Below are positions 27,313-36,704 of a stretch of 64,000 nucleotides of DNA, in pieces. This DNA comes from Ancylobacter sonchi. Its GTDB lineage: Bacteria > Pseudomonadota > Alphaproteobacteria > Rhizobiales > Xanthobacteraceae. The position numbers were made by a program, and so were the translations under genes. The notes beneath the pieces are model-generated. The model had not been told where the DNA came from. It searched no databases and saw nothing but the letters and a program-made list of their open reading frames with translations. The DNA lies in the NCBI RefSeq assembly GCF_018390695.1, contig NZ_JAHBGF010000036.1, positions 248,001 through 312,000 on the forward strand, read 5' to 3'. Position 1 is the stretch's first letter, and each line of letters begins with the position of its first letter.

Positions 27313-27326
27313 ATCGTTCTGCGGTT

Positions 27327-27359
27327 ACCAAAGGCGCCCGGGGGCGCCTTTGGTGTTTT
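27327..27359 (+). terminator. Strong terminator after accC
   Basis: ACCAAAGGCGCC (27327-27338), loop CGGG, GGCGCCTTTGGT (27343-27354), then GTTTT. This is a perfect 12-bp stem that ends the aroQ-accB-accC transcript. Confidence 0.88.
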
Positions 27360-27453
27360 CGGACGTTCGAGCCCTCCGTGGGCGCCTTCACTCTTTCCGG
27401 ATCGCGCGTCGCCGAGCCTTCACACCTTCGTCGCCCTGCGTCATGCTGAGCCC

Positions 27454-28134
27454 ATGTCACGCCCGCGCGAACACCAGGTCGAAATCACCCCGGAAGTACT
27501 GCTGAAGGCCTATGCCTGCGGCATCTTCCCCATGGCCGAGAGCGCGGACGACCCAGGCCTCTACTGGATCGAGCCGGACAAGCGCGGCATCATCCCGCTG
27601 GCGAATTTCTCGATTTCCAGCCGCCTCGCCCGCACCGTGCGCTCGGACAAGTTCGAGATCCGCGTCGATCATGATTTCGAGGCCGTGCTACGCGCCTGCG
27701 CCGCGCCGGCGGAGGGGCGCCCCTCCACCTGGATCAATGCCCGCATCCACAAGCTCTATTGCGACCTGCATGCGCGCGGCTATTGCCACTCGGTCGAGGC
27801 CTGGCAGGACGGCGCGCTGGTCGGCGGGCTCTACGGCGTGCGGCTCGGCCGCGCCTTCTTCGGCGAGAGCATGTTCCACATCGCCCGCGACGCCTCGAAG
27901 GTGGCGCTGGTGCATCTGGTGGCGCGGCTGAAGAAGGGCGGCTTCACCCTGCTCGACACCCAGTTCGTCACCGATCACCTGCGCAGCTTCGGTGCCGTCG
28001 AGGTGACACGCCAGCGCTACGCCGGGCTGCTCGCCCGGGCGCTGGCCGACGGCGAGGCGGATTTCTACTGCTGGGGGCCGGGCGAGGCGATCACCGGCGC
28101 CGTCTGCTTGCAGTCGATCAGCCAGGCGTCATAG
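27454..28134 (+). CDS. aat: Leucyl/phenylalanyl-tRNA--protein transferase
   Basis: Adds Leu or Phe from charged tRNA to the N-terminus of proteins that begin with Arg or Lys, marking them for ClpS-ClpAP degradation. The 226 residues contain the family blocks [73 protein letters not shown] and [16 protein letters not shown]. The ATG at 27454 is chosen over an upstream in-frame extension that would run through the accC terminator. Its last 70 bp overlap the 3' end of the convergent DUF2155 gene. Confidence 0.95.
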   Translation: MSRPREHQVEITPEVLLKAYACGIFPMAESADDPGLYWIEPDKRGIIPLANFSISSRLARTVRSDKFEIRVDHDFEAVLRACAAPAEGRPSTWINARIHKLYCDLHARGYCHSVEAWQDGALVGGLYGVRLGRAFFGESMFHIARDASKVALVHLVARLKKGGFTLLDTQFVTDHLRSFGAVEVTRQRYAGLLARALADGEADFYCWGPGEAITGAVCLQSISQAS

Positions 28135-28775
28135 ATCGGGTGCTCGATGCCGTGCAGGCCGGGGCTGGAAGCGAACATCCAGCCGCCGAACAGCGGCTTC
28201 ACCTCGCCGTCGAGGCCGATCTCCTGCACCTCGACGAAACCGGTGGTGTTCTGCGTCTCGTTTTCCGGCCGGGTGTAGCAGGCGCGCGGGGTGATGCGCA
28301 GCGCGCCGAACTGCACCGTCTCGCCCACCGCCGCGTCGAAGGTGATGATGCGCCCGGTGATCTTGTCGAGGCCGGAGAACACGGCGGTCTTGTTGGCGAT
28401 CTTCTGCGCGGGCGGCTGCACCACCTCGATGTCGCCCTGCGGGCCGACGGTGGCGCTGCCCGGCACTTCCGGCGGCGGCGCGGCCGGCTCGCGCGGCTCG
28501 TCGGCGCGAGGCTGCTGGGCACGCTGGGCCGGACCGGCCGGCGGCTCCATGATCGAGGGCACGCCCGGACCGCCCGGCAGCGGCGAATCGGGGTTCTCCA
28601 CCGGACCGCCGCTGGGCGGGGCCAGCGGCGCCGATTCTACACCGCCCTGCCAGCCCTGCTGGGCGAAGGCCTGCCCGGCCGACAACACGGCGACGCCGAG
28701 GGCGAGGATCCGCACGGTGGCAAGGACAGGTCGAAGCGGAAGGCGCCGATACGCGGCGGTCGAACCCGAAGTCAT
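28065..28775 (-). CDS. DUF2155-domain exported protein
   Basis: A 236-residue exported protein of unknown function. A signal peptide (about 1-38, ending AQA/FAQQ) is followed by a Pro/Gly-rich low-complexity stretch (about 40-105) and the DUF2155 domain (about 115-225): [52 protein letters not shown] blocks with two conserved cysteines. The family is alphaproteobacterial and usually sits with aat and the NDUFA12 gene, as here. A link to respiratory complex or envelope biogenesis has only contextual support. Its 3' end overlaps aat. Confidence 0.9.
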   Translation of the reverse strand: MTSGSTAAYRRLPLRPVLATVRILALGVAVLSAGQAFAQQGWQGGVESAPLAPPSGGPVENPDSPLPGGPGVPSIMEPPAGPAQRAQQPRADEPREPAAPPPEVPGSATVGPQGDIEVVQPPAQKIANKTAVFSGLDKITGRIITFDAAVGETVQFGALRITPRACYTRPENETQNTTGFVEVQEIGLDGEVKPLFGGWMFASSPGLHGIEHPIYDAWLIDCKQTAPVIASPGPQQ

Positions 28776-28908
28776 GATGCAGCCTCTGTCGGCGCGCGCC
28801 GACGACGCGCCCGCACGTCGGCAGATGGCGAGGCAATACGGCGATGTAGCGGCAAGCGGCCCATGCGGCCGCTCACAAAGGTGCGCAGTGCCGCTGCGTC
28901 GGCGCCAT

Positions 28909-29322
28909 TCACTCCGGCGTCCAGGCCCGGTAATCGCCGGTCACCGCCGGGCGGTGGCCGAAGCCCAGCGTCGAGCCGGGCGGGCGGTAGGCCTCGATGG
29001 TGCCGGTCGGGTTCGGCCGGTGCGGCTTTTCCCACTCGTACGCCTTGTAGTCTTCCTTGCTCGGCGGCACGTCGGAGCGCTGGTGCATCCAGGCGTGCCA
29101 GCCGGGCGGAATCGCGGTGGCCTCGGCATAGCCGTTGAAGATCACCCAACGCCGCTCGAAGCCGAGCGCCGGATCGATGGCGCCGCCCTTGGTACGGTAG
29201 TACTTGTTGCCGAACTGATCGTCGCCGACGAACTCGCCGTGCCGCCAGGTGTGGACGCGGGTCCCGATGGTGTTGCCGTTCCACCAGGTGAAGAGTTCGG
29301 TGACGAAGGTCGAGAGATTCAC
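28909..29322 (-). CDS. NADH:ubiquinone oxidoreductase subunit NDUFA12-like
   Basis: Accessory complex I subunit of the NDUFA12/B17.2 family, found in alphaproteobacteria and mitochondria, bound to the matrix-side arm. The 137 residues show GTRVHTWRHGEFVGDDQFGN, KYYRTKGG, the RRWVIFNGYAEATAIPPGWHAWMH core and the C-terminal WEKPHRPNPTGTIEAYRPPGS. Translation appears to start at a GTG (29322). It lies upstream of DUF2155 on the same strand (133 bp), away from the main nuo cluster as is usual. Confidence 0.94.
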   Translation of the reverse strand: MNLSTFVTELFTWWNGNTIGTRVHTWRHGEFVGDDQFGNKYYRTKGGAIDPALGFERRWVIFNGYAEATAIPPGWHAWMHQRSDVPPSKEDYKAYEWEKPHRPNPTGTIEAYRPPGSTLGFGHRPAVTGDYRAWTPE

Positions 29323-29423
29323 GGGCTGAGTCCCTGAAGGCCAAAGCGGGCCGAAAGCTGGATCGGCGGGAACATGCCACCCGCGCCGTCCCCTGTCCAG
29401 ATAAGGAACGGCCGGGCGCCGGC

Positions 29424-30620
29424 TCAGGCCGTGCCGCCGCGGCCTTCTGTGGCAAAATAGCCAAGCGCGGCGAGCATCACGACGATACCCGCCGCCGACA
29501 CCGCCGGCCAGCCGCCGAGCACGTAGAGCGGGCTCGCCAGCGCCGAGCCGATCGCGCCGCCGAAGAAGAACAGCGCGATATAGAGTGCGTTCAGCCGCGA
29601 GCGGATCGCCGGATCGAGCATGAACAGCGCGCGCTGGCCGAAGACGAGGTTGGCCGCCGCCGCCAGATCGAGCACCACCGCGCCGATGGCCAGCACCACC
29701 ACCGAGCCCACCGCCACACCGGTGGCGGCGATCAGGAAGCCGGCCACCGCGCTCACCAGCGCGATGCCGGTGCCCAGCCGCGCATGGCCGCGATCCGCCA
29801 GCCGCCCGGCGAGCGAGGAGCCGAACACCCCCGCCGCGCCGGCGAGCGCAAACAGCGCGATGCCGCGCTGGTCGAGGCCGAAGCGCGGACCGGCGAGTTC
29901 CAGCGGCACGGCGGTCCAGAACAGGATGAAGGCGCCGAACATCGGCAGCTGGTAGGCGATGCGCCGGCGCAACACCGGCTGGCTGCGCAGGAGCCTGGGA
30001 AACGAGCCGATCAGCGCGAGCATGCCGAGCCGCCCATGCGGGTGGCGCGCCGGCAAGGCGAGACGCAGCCCCACCGCCAGCGCCGCCATCAGCGCTGCCG
30101 AGGCGAGGAACACCGCCCGCCAGCCAAAGGCATGGGCGATCAGGCTGGCGGCCGGCCGCGCCAGCATGATGCCGGCCATCAGCCCGGCCACCACATTGCC
30201 CACCTTGCGCCCGCGCTCCTCCGGCCGGGCGAGATGCGAGGCGAACGGCACCGCCACCTGCGCCACCACCGAGCCGAGCCCGTAGACCAGCGCCGCCCCC
30301 GCAAACACCAGCGGCGCGTGCGCGCTGGCGGCGATGATGAGCCCGATACAGGCGCAGACCAGAACCAGCCCGAGCAGCCGGCGATTCTCCACCGTATCGC
30401 CGAGCGGCACCACCAGGAGCAGCCCGGCGATGTAGCCGATCTGGCCGAGGGTGACGACAAGGCTGGCGATGCTCTCGTCGAGGCCGATATCGGCACTGAT
30501 CAGCGCGATCAGCGGCTGGGCGTAATAGAGATTCGCCGCCCCGGCCCCCGCCGCGAGGGCGAGAAGAAAAAAGGTGAGGTCGCTGGCGGTCCCATGGGGC
30601 CGCTCATCCGCTCCGTTCAT
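29424..30620 (-). CDS. MFS transporter, sugar-efflux/drug-efflux type
   Basis: A 398-residue inner-membrane transporter with about 12 hydrophobic segments. The N-half has ANLYYAQPLIALISADIGL and the loop 2-3 signature GYIAGLLLVVPLGDTVENRR, typical of the YnfM/AraJ-like MFS group; the central loop is short and basic (PARHPHGRLG). Substrate cannot be assigned. It is transcribed away from nrdJ and separated from NDUFA12 by about 100 bp with no obvious terminator. Confidence 0.9.
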   Translation of the reverse strand: MNGADERPHGTASDLTFFLLALAAGAGAANLYYAQPLIALISADIGLDESIASLVVTLGQIGYIAGLLLVVPLGDTVENRRLLGLVLVCACIGLIIAASAHAPLVFAGAALVYGLGSVVAQVAVPFASHLARPEERGRKVGNVVAGLMAGIMLARPAASLIAHAFGWRAVFLASAALMAALAVGLRLALPARHPHGRLGMLALIGSFPRLLRSQPVLRRRIAYQLPMFGAFILFWTAVPLELAGPRFGLDQRGIALFALAGAAGVFGSSLAGRLADRGHARLGTGIALVSAVAGFLIAATGVAVGSVVVLAIGAVVLDLAAAANLVFGQRALFMLDPAIRSRLNALYIALFFFGGAIGSALASPLYVLGGWPAVSAAGIVVMLAALGYFATEGRGGTA

Positions 30621-30896
30621 CGGCTGTCTCCGGTAAGCCGGCCGTTGTGCGGTGCGGGAGCACGTCTGTCCACCACCGGCGGCGCAGGGCCGTCATGCGC
30701 GGACGCAACGGAAAGTCCGGCACGGTGTTACGCACGAACGTCACGCAAAACGGCTAAAATCGCCTGCGGGGTAGTTTCCCCACTTTTCTCGCTATCCAGC
30801 GCAGCCCTCATCGATCCCGCCTCCGCGCTGGACTCCCGCGCCGAATCCGCGCTCGATAAGGCCTCGGGGGTAGCCACCGGCTTCGCCCCACCCCAT

Positions 30897-30912
30897 ATAC
30901 AATATCTAGACG
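30897..30912 (+). promoter_or_regulatory. Putative NrdR box 1 upstream of nrdJ
   Basis: ATACAATATCTAGACG keeps the NrdR core CWATATATWG (as CAATATCTAG) and pairs with a second copy whose centre is 30 bp away. NrdR is the ATP/dATP-sensing repressor of ribonucleotide reductase genes and binds two boxes about three helical turns apart. Confidence 0.6.
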
Positions 30913-30926
30913 GTTTGTTTACGAAC

Positions 30927-30942
30927 GCCCCATATCTTGACG
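30927..30942 (+). promoter_or_regulatory. Putative NrdR box 2 upstream of nrdJ
   Basis: GCCCCATATCTTGACG shares ATATCT-N-GACG with box 1 in the same orientation. Its core CCATATCTTG departs from consensus at two positions, but the spacing (30 bp centre to centre) is close to the 31-32 bp usual for NrdR pairs. Confidence 0.55.
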
Positions 30943-31137
30943 TGGTCAAGTGACTCGTACAGGTTGATGTCGTTCCCGATCGGTCGGCCTTCACGTCGGC
31001 TTGGGATGTCTCAACCCAGTCAATGTGTACTCGCGGCGGTGACGCCGGAGCGTTTCCGCGCGTCGTCTTGCGGGTTGAAGTTCGAAATTTACGGGAACGA
31101 TAGACGCCGGCTGGCGGTCGTCCCCTTCAAGACAGAG

Positions 31138-31159
31138 GGCCTGGATACGGATCCAGGCC
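31138..31159 (+). promoter_or_regulatory. Leader hairpin before nrdJ
   Basis: GGCCTGGAT (31138-31146), loop ACGG, ATCCAGGCC (31151-31159): a perfect 9-bp stem in the presumed nrdJ leader, 58 bp before the start codon and not followed by a T-run. Confidence 0.5.
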
Positions 31160-31217
31160 TCATCGATACAGCGCGGCGGCACGGGACCGCGCCTTGAGCG
31201 AGTTGGGGACGAAGATC

Positions 31218-34200
31218 ATGCGCATCGAGCGCCGCTATACCAAGGCCGGTCGGTCACCCTATGCGGACATCGCGTTCCGCCAGGCAACGAGCGAAATCCG
31301 CAACCCGGATGGCTCCATCGTCTTTCGCCTGGAAGGGATCGAGGTGCCCGAGCACTTCTCCCAGGTGGCGAGCGACATCCTCGCCCAGAAATATTTCCGC
31401 AAGGCCGGCGTGCCCGCGAAGCTGAAGCGCGTCGAGGAAGAGACAGTTCCCTCCTTCCTGTGGCGCGGCGGCGCCGACGACAAGGCCCTCGCCGGCCTCC
31501 CCGAGAAGGAGCGCTTCGTCGGCGAGACGCAGGCGACTCAGGTCTTCGACCGTCTCGCCGGCACCTGGACCTATTGGGGCTGGAAGGGCGGCTACTTCGA
31601 TTCGGAGGAGGACGCGCAGGCCTTCTTCGACGAGCACCGCTACATGCTCGCCATGCAGATGGCGGCGCCGAACTCGCCGCAATGGTTCAACACCGGCCTG
31701 CACTGGGCCTATGGCATCGACGGCCCCGGCCAGGGCCATTTCTACGTCGACTACGCGACGACTAAGCTGACCCGCTCGAAGTCGTCCTACGAGCATCCCC
31801 AGCCGCATGCCTGCTTCATCCAGTCGGTGGGCGACGACCTCGTCAACGAGGGCGGCATCATGGACCTGTGGGTGCGCGAGGCCCGCCTGTTCAAGTACGG
31901 CTCGGGCACCGGCTCCAACTTCTCCGCCCTGCGCGGCGAAGGCGAGAAGCTGTCCGGCGGCGGCCGTTCCTCCGGCCTCATGTCCTTCCTGAAGATCGGC
32001 GACCGCGCCGCCGGTGCCATCAAGTCGGGCGGCACCACCCGCCGCGCCGCCAAGATGGTGGTGGTCGACGCCGACCATCCCGATATCGAGACCTATATCG
32101 ACTGGAAGGTGAAGGAGGAGCAGAAGGTCGCTGCCCTCGTCGCCGGCTCCAAGCTGGTCGCCCGCCACATGAAGGCGGTGATGAAGGCCTGCGTGAACTG
32201 CGACGGCGACGGCGAGGACTGCTTCAACCCGGAGAAGAACCCCGCCCTGAAGCGCGAGATCCGCGCCGCCAAGAAGGCGCAGGTGCCGGAGAACTACATC
32301 CGCCGCGTCATCCAGTTCGCCCAGCAGGGCTACACCGACATCGATTTCCCGATCTACGACACCGACTGGGATTCGGAGGCGTATCTGACCGTCGCCGGCC
32401 AGAACTCCAACAATTCGGTGCGCGTCGACGACGCCTTCCTGAACGCGGTTCAGTCGGACGCCGACTGGAACCTCGTCGGCCGCACCACCGGCAAGATCAC
32501 TAAGACGCTGAAGGCCCGCGAGCTCTGGGAGAAGATCGGCCACGCCGCCTGGGCCTGCGCCGATCCCGGCATCCAGTTCCACACCACCATCAATGACTGG
32601 CACACCAGCCCGGCCGGCGGCCCGATCCGCGCGTCGAACCCGTGCTCGGAATACATGTTCCTCGACGACACGGCGTGCAATCTCGCCTCGCTGAACCTCC
32701 TGCAGTTCCGCAAGGCGGACGGCTCGTTCGACGTCGAGAGCTACGAGCATGCCTGCCGCCTGTGGACGGTAGTGCTGGAAATCTCGATCCTGATGGCGCA
32801 GTTCCCCTCGAAGGAGATCGCCAAGCTCTCCTACGAGTACCGCACCCTCGGCCTCGGCTACGCCAATATCGGCGGCCTGCTGATGACCTCCGGCATCCCC
32901 TATGACTCGGCGGAAGGCCGCGCCTATTGCGGCGCGCTGACCGCGATCATGACCGGCGTGTCCTATGCCACTTCGGCGCAGATGGCGAAGGAGCTCGGGC
33001 CGTTCCCGAACTACGCCCCCAATGCCGATCAGATGCTGCGCGTCATCCGCAACCATCGCCGCGCCGCCTATGGCGAGGCCGCCGGCTACGAGGCGCTCGC
33101 CACCGATCCGGTGCCGCTCGACCACGCCTCCTGCCCCGACCCGATCCTGATCGAGCGCGCCAAGGCGACCTGGGACGAGGCCCTCACCCTCGGCGTCGAG
33201 CACGGCTACCGCAACGCCCAGACCACGCTGCTCGCGCCCACCGGCACGATCGGCCTCGTCATGGACTGCGACACCACCGGCATCGAGCCCGATTTCGCGC
33301 TGGTGAAGTTCAAGAAGCTGGCCGGCGGCGGCTACTTCAAGATCATCAACCGCGCCGTGCCGGAGGCGCTGCGCACGCTCGGCTATTCCGAGAGCCAGCT
33401 CGCCGAGATCGAGGCCTATGCGGTCGGCCACGGCTCCATCGCCCAGGCTCCGGCGATCAACCACTCGACGCTGCGCGCCAAGGGCTTCGACGACGCCATG
33501 CTGGCGAAGATCGACGGCAGCGTGAAGTCGGCCTTCGACATCAAGTTCGTCTTCAACCGCTGGACGCTCGGCGACGAGGCGCTGGCCAAGCTCGGCATCC
33601 CCGCTTCCAGCCTGGCCGACCCGACCTTCGACCTGCTCGGCCATCTCGGCTTCTCGAAGAAGGACATCGAGGCCGCCAACGTGCATGTCTGCGGCGCGAT
33701 GACGCTGGAAGGCGCGCCCTTCCTGAAGGTCGAGCACTACCCGGTGTTCGACTGCGCCAATCCGTGCGGGCGCATCGGCAAGCGGTTCCTCTCGGTCGAG
33801 AGCCACATCCGCATGATGGCGGCGGCGCAGCCCTTCCTGTCGGGCGCGATCTCCAAGACCATCAACATGCCGAACGACGCCACCGTCGAGGACTGCAAGG
33901 AGGCCTACCTGCTCTCCTGGCGTCTGGCGCTGAAGGCCAACGCGCTCTATCGCGACGGCTCCAAGCTCTCCCAGCCGCTGAACTCGCAGCTCGTCGCCGA
34001 TGAGGATGACGAGGAGGATCAGGTCGAGGCGCTGCTGGAGAAGCCCGCCGCCGCCCGCACCACCCAGGTGGTCGAGAAGATCGTCGAGAAGGTGGTGGAA
34101 CGCATCATCGAGGTCCACAACCGCGAGAAGATGCCCGATCGCCGCAAGGGCTATACCCAGAAGGCGGTGGTCGGCGGCCACAAGGTGTACCTGCGCACCG

Positions 34201-34940
34201 GCGAGTATGATGACGGCCGCCTCGGCGAGATCTTCATCGACATGCACAAGGAAGGCGCGGCGCTGCGCTCCTTCATCAACAACTTCGCCATCTCGGTGTC
34301 GCTGGGCCTCCAGTACGGCGTGCCGCTGGAGGAGTATGTCGACGCCTTCACCTTCACCCGCTTCGAGCCCGCCGGCCCGGTGCAGGGCAACGACACCATC
34401 AAATACGCCACCTCGATCCTCGACTACATCTTCCGCGAGCTGGCGGTGTCCTATCTTGGCCGCAACGATCTCGGCCATGTCGACCTCTCCGAGTCGAACT
34501 TCGACGCGCTTGGCAAGGGCGTGGACGAGGGCAAGGCCTCGCCGGGCGCGACCCCGGCCTCGCGCATGGTCTCCAAGGGCCTGACGCGCGGTCGCTCGGT
34601 CGGGCTGATGGTGGTGCCCTCCTCGGCGGTGGGCGGCGAGCCTCGTGCGGCGGGCGCGGCGAACGTCACCAGCCTGCGCGGCGGCCTCACCCAGGGCGCG
34701 ACCGCGCTGAAGCCGGAGGCGGAAGACGAGGCGGAGGCGGAAGTTGCCGCCGAGACCGATGCGCTGCCGTGGGCGGCTCCGGCGGCCAGCGCCCAGCCGA
34801 CCAAGGCCGAGGCTCGCGCCATCGCCCGCGCCAAGGGCTATGAGGGCGAAGCCTGCCCCGAGTGTCAGAACTTCACCATGGTGCGCAACGGCACCTGCCT
34901 GAAGTGCGAGACCTGCGGCTCGACGACCGGTTGCAGCTGA
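31218..34940 (+). CDS. nrdJ: Vitamin B12-dependent (class II) ribonucleotide reductase
   Basis: Makes deoxyribonucleotides using adenosylcobalamin, without need for oxygen. At 1240 residues it is the long NrdJ form. Landmarks: [10 protein letters not shown] with a redox cysteine (about residue 199), the [20 protein letters not shown] active-site block (Asn474, Cys476 and Glu478), the barrel-strand block [20 protein letters not shown] (about 673), an Asp/Glu-rich linker near residue 935, and a C-terminal Cys-rich tail [18 protein letters not shown] (about 1212 to end) that re-reduces the active site. I chose the ATG at 31218 ([11 protein letters not shown]); a TTG at 31194 is also in frame. 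NrdR-type control is suggested by the upstream boxes. Confidence 0.96.
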   Translation: MRIERRYTKAGRSPYADIAFRQATSEIRNPDGSIVFRLEGIEVPEHFSQVASDILAQKYFRKAGVPAKLKRVEEETVPSFLWRGGADDKALAGLPEKERFVGETQATQVFDRLAGTWTYWGWKGGYFDSEEDAQAFFDEHRYMLAMQMAAPNSPQWFNTGLHWAYGIDGPGQGHFYVDYATTKLTRSKSSYEHPQPHACFIQSVGDDLVNEGGIMDLWVREARLFKYGSGTGSNFSALRGEGEKLSGGGRSSGLMSFLKIGDRAAGAIKSGGTTRRAAKMVVVDADHPDIETYIDWKVKEEQKVAALVAGSKLVARHMKAVMKACVNCDGDGEDCFNPEKNPALKREIRAAKKAQVPENYIRRVIQFAQQGYTDIDFPIYDTDWDSEAYLTVAGQNSNNSVRVDDAFLNAVQSDADWNLVGRTTGKITKTLKARELWEKIGHAAWACADPGIQFHTTINDWHTSPAGGPIRASNPCSEYMFLDDTACNLASLNLLQFRKADGSFDVESYEHACRLWTVVLEISILMAQFPSKEIAKLSYEYRTLGLGYANIGGLLMTSGIPYDSAEGRAYCGALTAIMTGVSYATSAQMAKELGPFPNYAPNADQMLRVIRNHRRAAYGEAAGYEALATDPVPLDHASCPDPILIERAKATWDEALTLGVEHGYRNAQTTLLAPTGTIGLVMDCDTTGIEPDFALVKFKKLAGGGYFKIINRAVPEALRTLGYSESQLAEIEAYAVGHGSIAQAPAINHSTLRAKGFDDAMLAKIDGSVKSAFDIKFVFNRWTLGDEALAKLGIPASSLADPTFDLLGHLGFSKKDIEAANVHVCGAMTLEGAPFLKVEHYPVFDCANPCGRIGKRFLSVESHIRMMAAAQPFLSGAISKTINMPNDATVEDCKEAYLLSWRLALKANALYRDGSKLSQPLNSQLVADEDDEEDQVEALLEKPAAARTTQVVEKIVEKVVERIIEVHNREKMPDRRKGYTQKAVVGGHKVYLRTGEYDDGRLGEIFIDMHKEGAALRSFINNFAISVSLGLQYGVPLEEYVDAFTFTRFEPAGPVQGNDTIKYATSILDYIFRELAVSYLGRNDLGHVDLSESNFDALGKGVDEGKASPGATPASRMVSKGLTRGRSVGLMVVPSSAVGGEPRAAGAANVTSLRGGLTQGATALKPEAEDEAEAEVAAETDALPWAAPAASAQPTKAEARAIARAKGYEGEACPECQNFTMVRNGTCLKCETCGSTTGCS

Positions 34941-34982
34941 GCCGTCGCGGGTCCGCCCGCAGCCGGCTCCCGCTTGGACAGG

Positions 34983-35013
34983 GAGGCCCGTGAGTTCGCT
35001 CGCGGGCCTCTTT
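34983..35013 (+). terminator. Terminator after nrdJ
   Basis: GAGGCCCGTGAG (34983-34994), UUCG-type tetraloop, CTCGCGGGCCTC (34999-35010), then TTTG. The 12-bp stem contains one G-T pair; the T-run is short. Confidence 0.8.
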
Positions 35014-35095
35014 GCGTTCGGCCGTCGGACGACTGGATTGCGGCCGTTCTCCTGCCTATGGTGCGCGTCCGGTAACGTTGAGGCAGGAGACGTGC

Positions 35096-35932
35096 ATGAC
35101 GGGCTGGGTCGAGTATCAGCGGCGGCGCATCGCCGGCGAGGAGCCGGACGTCCCCTGGTTCGTGGGCGACAAGCTGAAGGCCTACGAGTTCGCGACCAAG
35201 ATCAGTCTCCGCACCCCGGCGCGCTACGCCGTGTTCCGCTCGATCGAGGAGTTCAACCCGGACCTCGCCCCCGGCTATTTCGTCTGCAAGCCGACTGGCA
35301 TGCACTCGACCGAGGGCGTGATGATCCTCAAGCGGGAAGCCAAGGGGCGCTACCATGATTTCCTGCGCAAGCGCGACCTGACCACCGAGCAGATCCTCGC
35401 CGAGCAGCGGCACTGCTACGAGAACAACCGCTACAAGGGCTCGTTCCGCCTGATACTGGAGGAATTGCTGCTGCCCGAGGACAGCCGGCAGGGTCCGGTT
35501 CCGTGGGACTACAAGCTCTACTGCTTCGGCGGCCGCGTGGAGCTGATCACCCAGATCGATCGCAATGGCGACCGGCCCGCCATGGCGTGGTTCGGTCCCG
35601 ATTTCGCCGAGTTCGACCGCGACGCCCATCTCGAAAACGACTGGAAGCTGATCCAGCCGGGCACGCCGCGCCGCCCCGCCTGCTGGCAGGAGATGCTGGG
35701 TGCGGCCCGCCAGGTCATGGCCGCGCTCAAGACCCCGTTCGCCAGCGTCGACCTGTTCGCCACCCCCTGGGGACCGGTGCTTGGCGAGATCACCCTCGCG
35801 CCCGGCGGCCCCTATTACGGCAAGATGTACCGCTTCAAGCCCGATTACGACGCCCGGCTCGGCGCGCTCTGGGAAGAGGCGGAGCGCCGGCTGCGCGGCG
35901 AGGCCCCCGCCGCCGCAGGCGAGCCCGGCTGA
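35096..35932 (+). CDS. ATP-grasp family protein, TupA-like
   Basis: A 278-residue protein that resembles TupA-like ATP-grasp proteins, often found in polysaccharide or teichuronopeptide gene sets and likely to form amide links between amino acids and sugars or peptides. Matching blocks are FVCKPTGMHSTEGVMI (usual FKCNHGSG-like position), the Y-K-GSFRLILEELLL stretch, PWDYKLYCFGGRVELITQIDR (phosphate/metal side), and the Mg-binding end VDLFATPWGPVLGEITLAPGG. No signal peptide is seen. The ATG at 35096 follows AGGAGA. It stands alone between nrdJ and unrelated genes, with no glycan genes nearby, so its target is unknown. The family assignment is from pattern memory. Confidence 0.7.
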   Translation: MTGWVEYQRRRIAGEEPDVPWFVGDKLKAYEFATKISLRTPARYAVFRSIEEFNPDLAPGYFVCKPTGMHSTEGVMILKREAKGRYHDFLRKRDLTTEQILAEQRHCYENNRYKGSFRLILEELLLPEDSRQGPVPWDYKLYCFGGRVELITQIDRNGDRPAMAWFGPDFAEFDRDAHLENDWKLIQPGTPRRPACWQEMLGAARQVMAALKTPFASVDLFATPWGPVLGEITLAPGGPYYGKMYRFKPDYDARLGALWEEAERRLRGEAPAAAGEPG

Positions 35933-36247
35933 GGATAGGGTTTCCGACGGCGCAGGCCTGAACGCTCAGATACCGGCGAGAGCGCAGATCCTCGACGGGC
36001 GCGTCTCCGCAACGTGCAGGCCTCGACGGGGTCCGAGCCTTGATGAAGGCCGGCCTCGGCGACGCGCCGATTCGCGGGAGCCGGACCTCCATGTGTCCGG
36101 GCCTCCATGTGGCCGTGCCTCCATGTCGCCCGCCCCCACCTATCCGCCCGTTGCGTGCCGCCACGCCGCGTTGCCCGGCCTGCCTCGACATGCCCGGCAA
36201 CCTCGTCCACCCTGCCGGCTGTCCTGAGCCGCATGAGGAAGCCCGAA
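35933..36247 (+). other. Intergenic region with 16-bp tandem repeat
   Basis: Apart from the repeat at 36086-36133 this stretch has only GC-rich sequence without a credible gene or terminator. The ribosome site of the GFA gene (GAGGAAG) is at its end. Confidence 0.5.
36086..36133. repeat. Three 16-bp tandem repeats
   Basis: CCTCCATGTGTCCGGG, CCTCCATGTGGCCGTG and CCTCCATGTCGCCCGC begin at 36086, 36102 and 36118, an exact 16-bp period with the first nine bases conserved. Confidence 0.8.
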
Positions 36248-36622
36248 ATGTCCGATACGCCCCCGGCCACCGCCCGCGCCTTTACCGGCGCCTGTCATTG
36301 CGGCGCGGTGCAGTTCGAGTGCAGCCTCGACCTTTCCGGCGCCATTGTCTGCAATTGCTCGATCTGCTCCGCCAAGGGGCTGATCATGGCCTTCGCGCCG
36401 GCGGAAGCCTTCCGCGTCACCGCCGGCGAGGACCATCTCAACGAATATCGCTTCAATCGCCACGTCATCGGCCACATGTTCTGCACCACCTGCGGCGTCG
36501 AGCCCTTCGCCAAGGGGGAGATGCCGGACGGCACCAAGATAGCGGCGGTGAATGTCCGGTCGCTGAAGGGCGTCGACCTCGCCGCCCTCACCCCCGCGCC
36601 CTATGATGGCCGCTCGGCCTGA
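36248..36622 (+). CDS. GFA/CENP-V-family zinc protein
   Basis: A 124-residue protein of the glutathione-dependent formaldehyde-activating (GFA, Mss4-fold) family. The zinc ligands are visible as CHC (C16, C18), CNCSIC (C35, C37, C40) and CTTCG (C79, C82), in the contexts TGACHCGAVQFE and HMFCTTCGVEPF. The family includes S-(hydroxymethyl)glutathione synthases, but most members are unassigned. The ATG at 36248 is preceded by GAGGAAG; an ATG at 36233 is weaker. Confidence 0.9.
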   Translation: MSDTPPATARAFTGACHCGAVQFECSLDLSGAIVCNCSICSAKGLIMAFAPAEAFRVTAGEDHLNEYRFNRHVIGHMFCTTCGVEPFAKGEMPDGTKIAAVNVRSLKGVDLAALTPAPYDGRSA

Positions 36623-36704
36623 TCGAACCGGCCCCCGCCCCTCTCCGACGTGCCGCCGCCGGCGCGCCCATTCCCGGACACCGCCGGCAAGCCCCGAGTG
36701 TGCC

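Larger units (their letters stand above)
30621..31217 (+). other. Regulatory intergenic region between the MFS gene and nrdJ
   Basis: About 600 bp with no convincing gene; short frames on both strands lack ribosome sites. It contains the two NrdR-like boxes at 30897-30942, AT-rich promoter material, and a leader hairpin at 31138-31159. I see no cobalamin-riboswitch core in it. Confidence 0.5.

Noticed and set aside
30728..30994. An 88-residue minus-strand frame before nrdJ
   Set aside because: It covers the NrdR-like boxes and promoter, and has no family-like sequence or good ribosome site.
30621..31217. Cobalamin riboswitch before the B12-dependent reductase
   Set aside because: I looked for the conserved B12-box core and the usual multi-stem layout and saw neither; a covariance-model search would settle it.
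31254..34478. A 1074-residue minus-strand frame
   Set aside because: Shadow of nrdJ, with no recognisable protein family.
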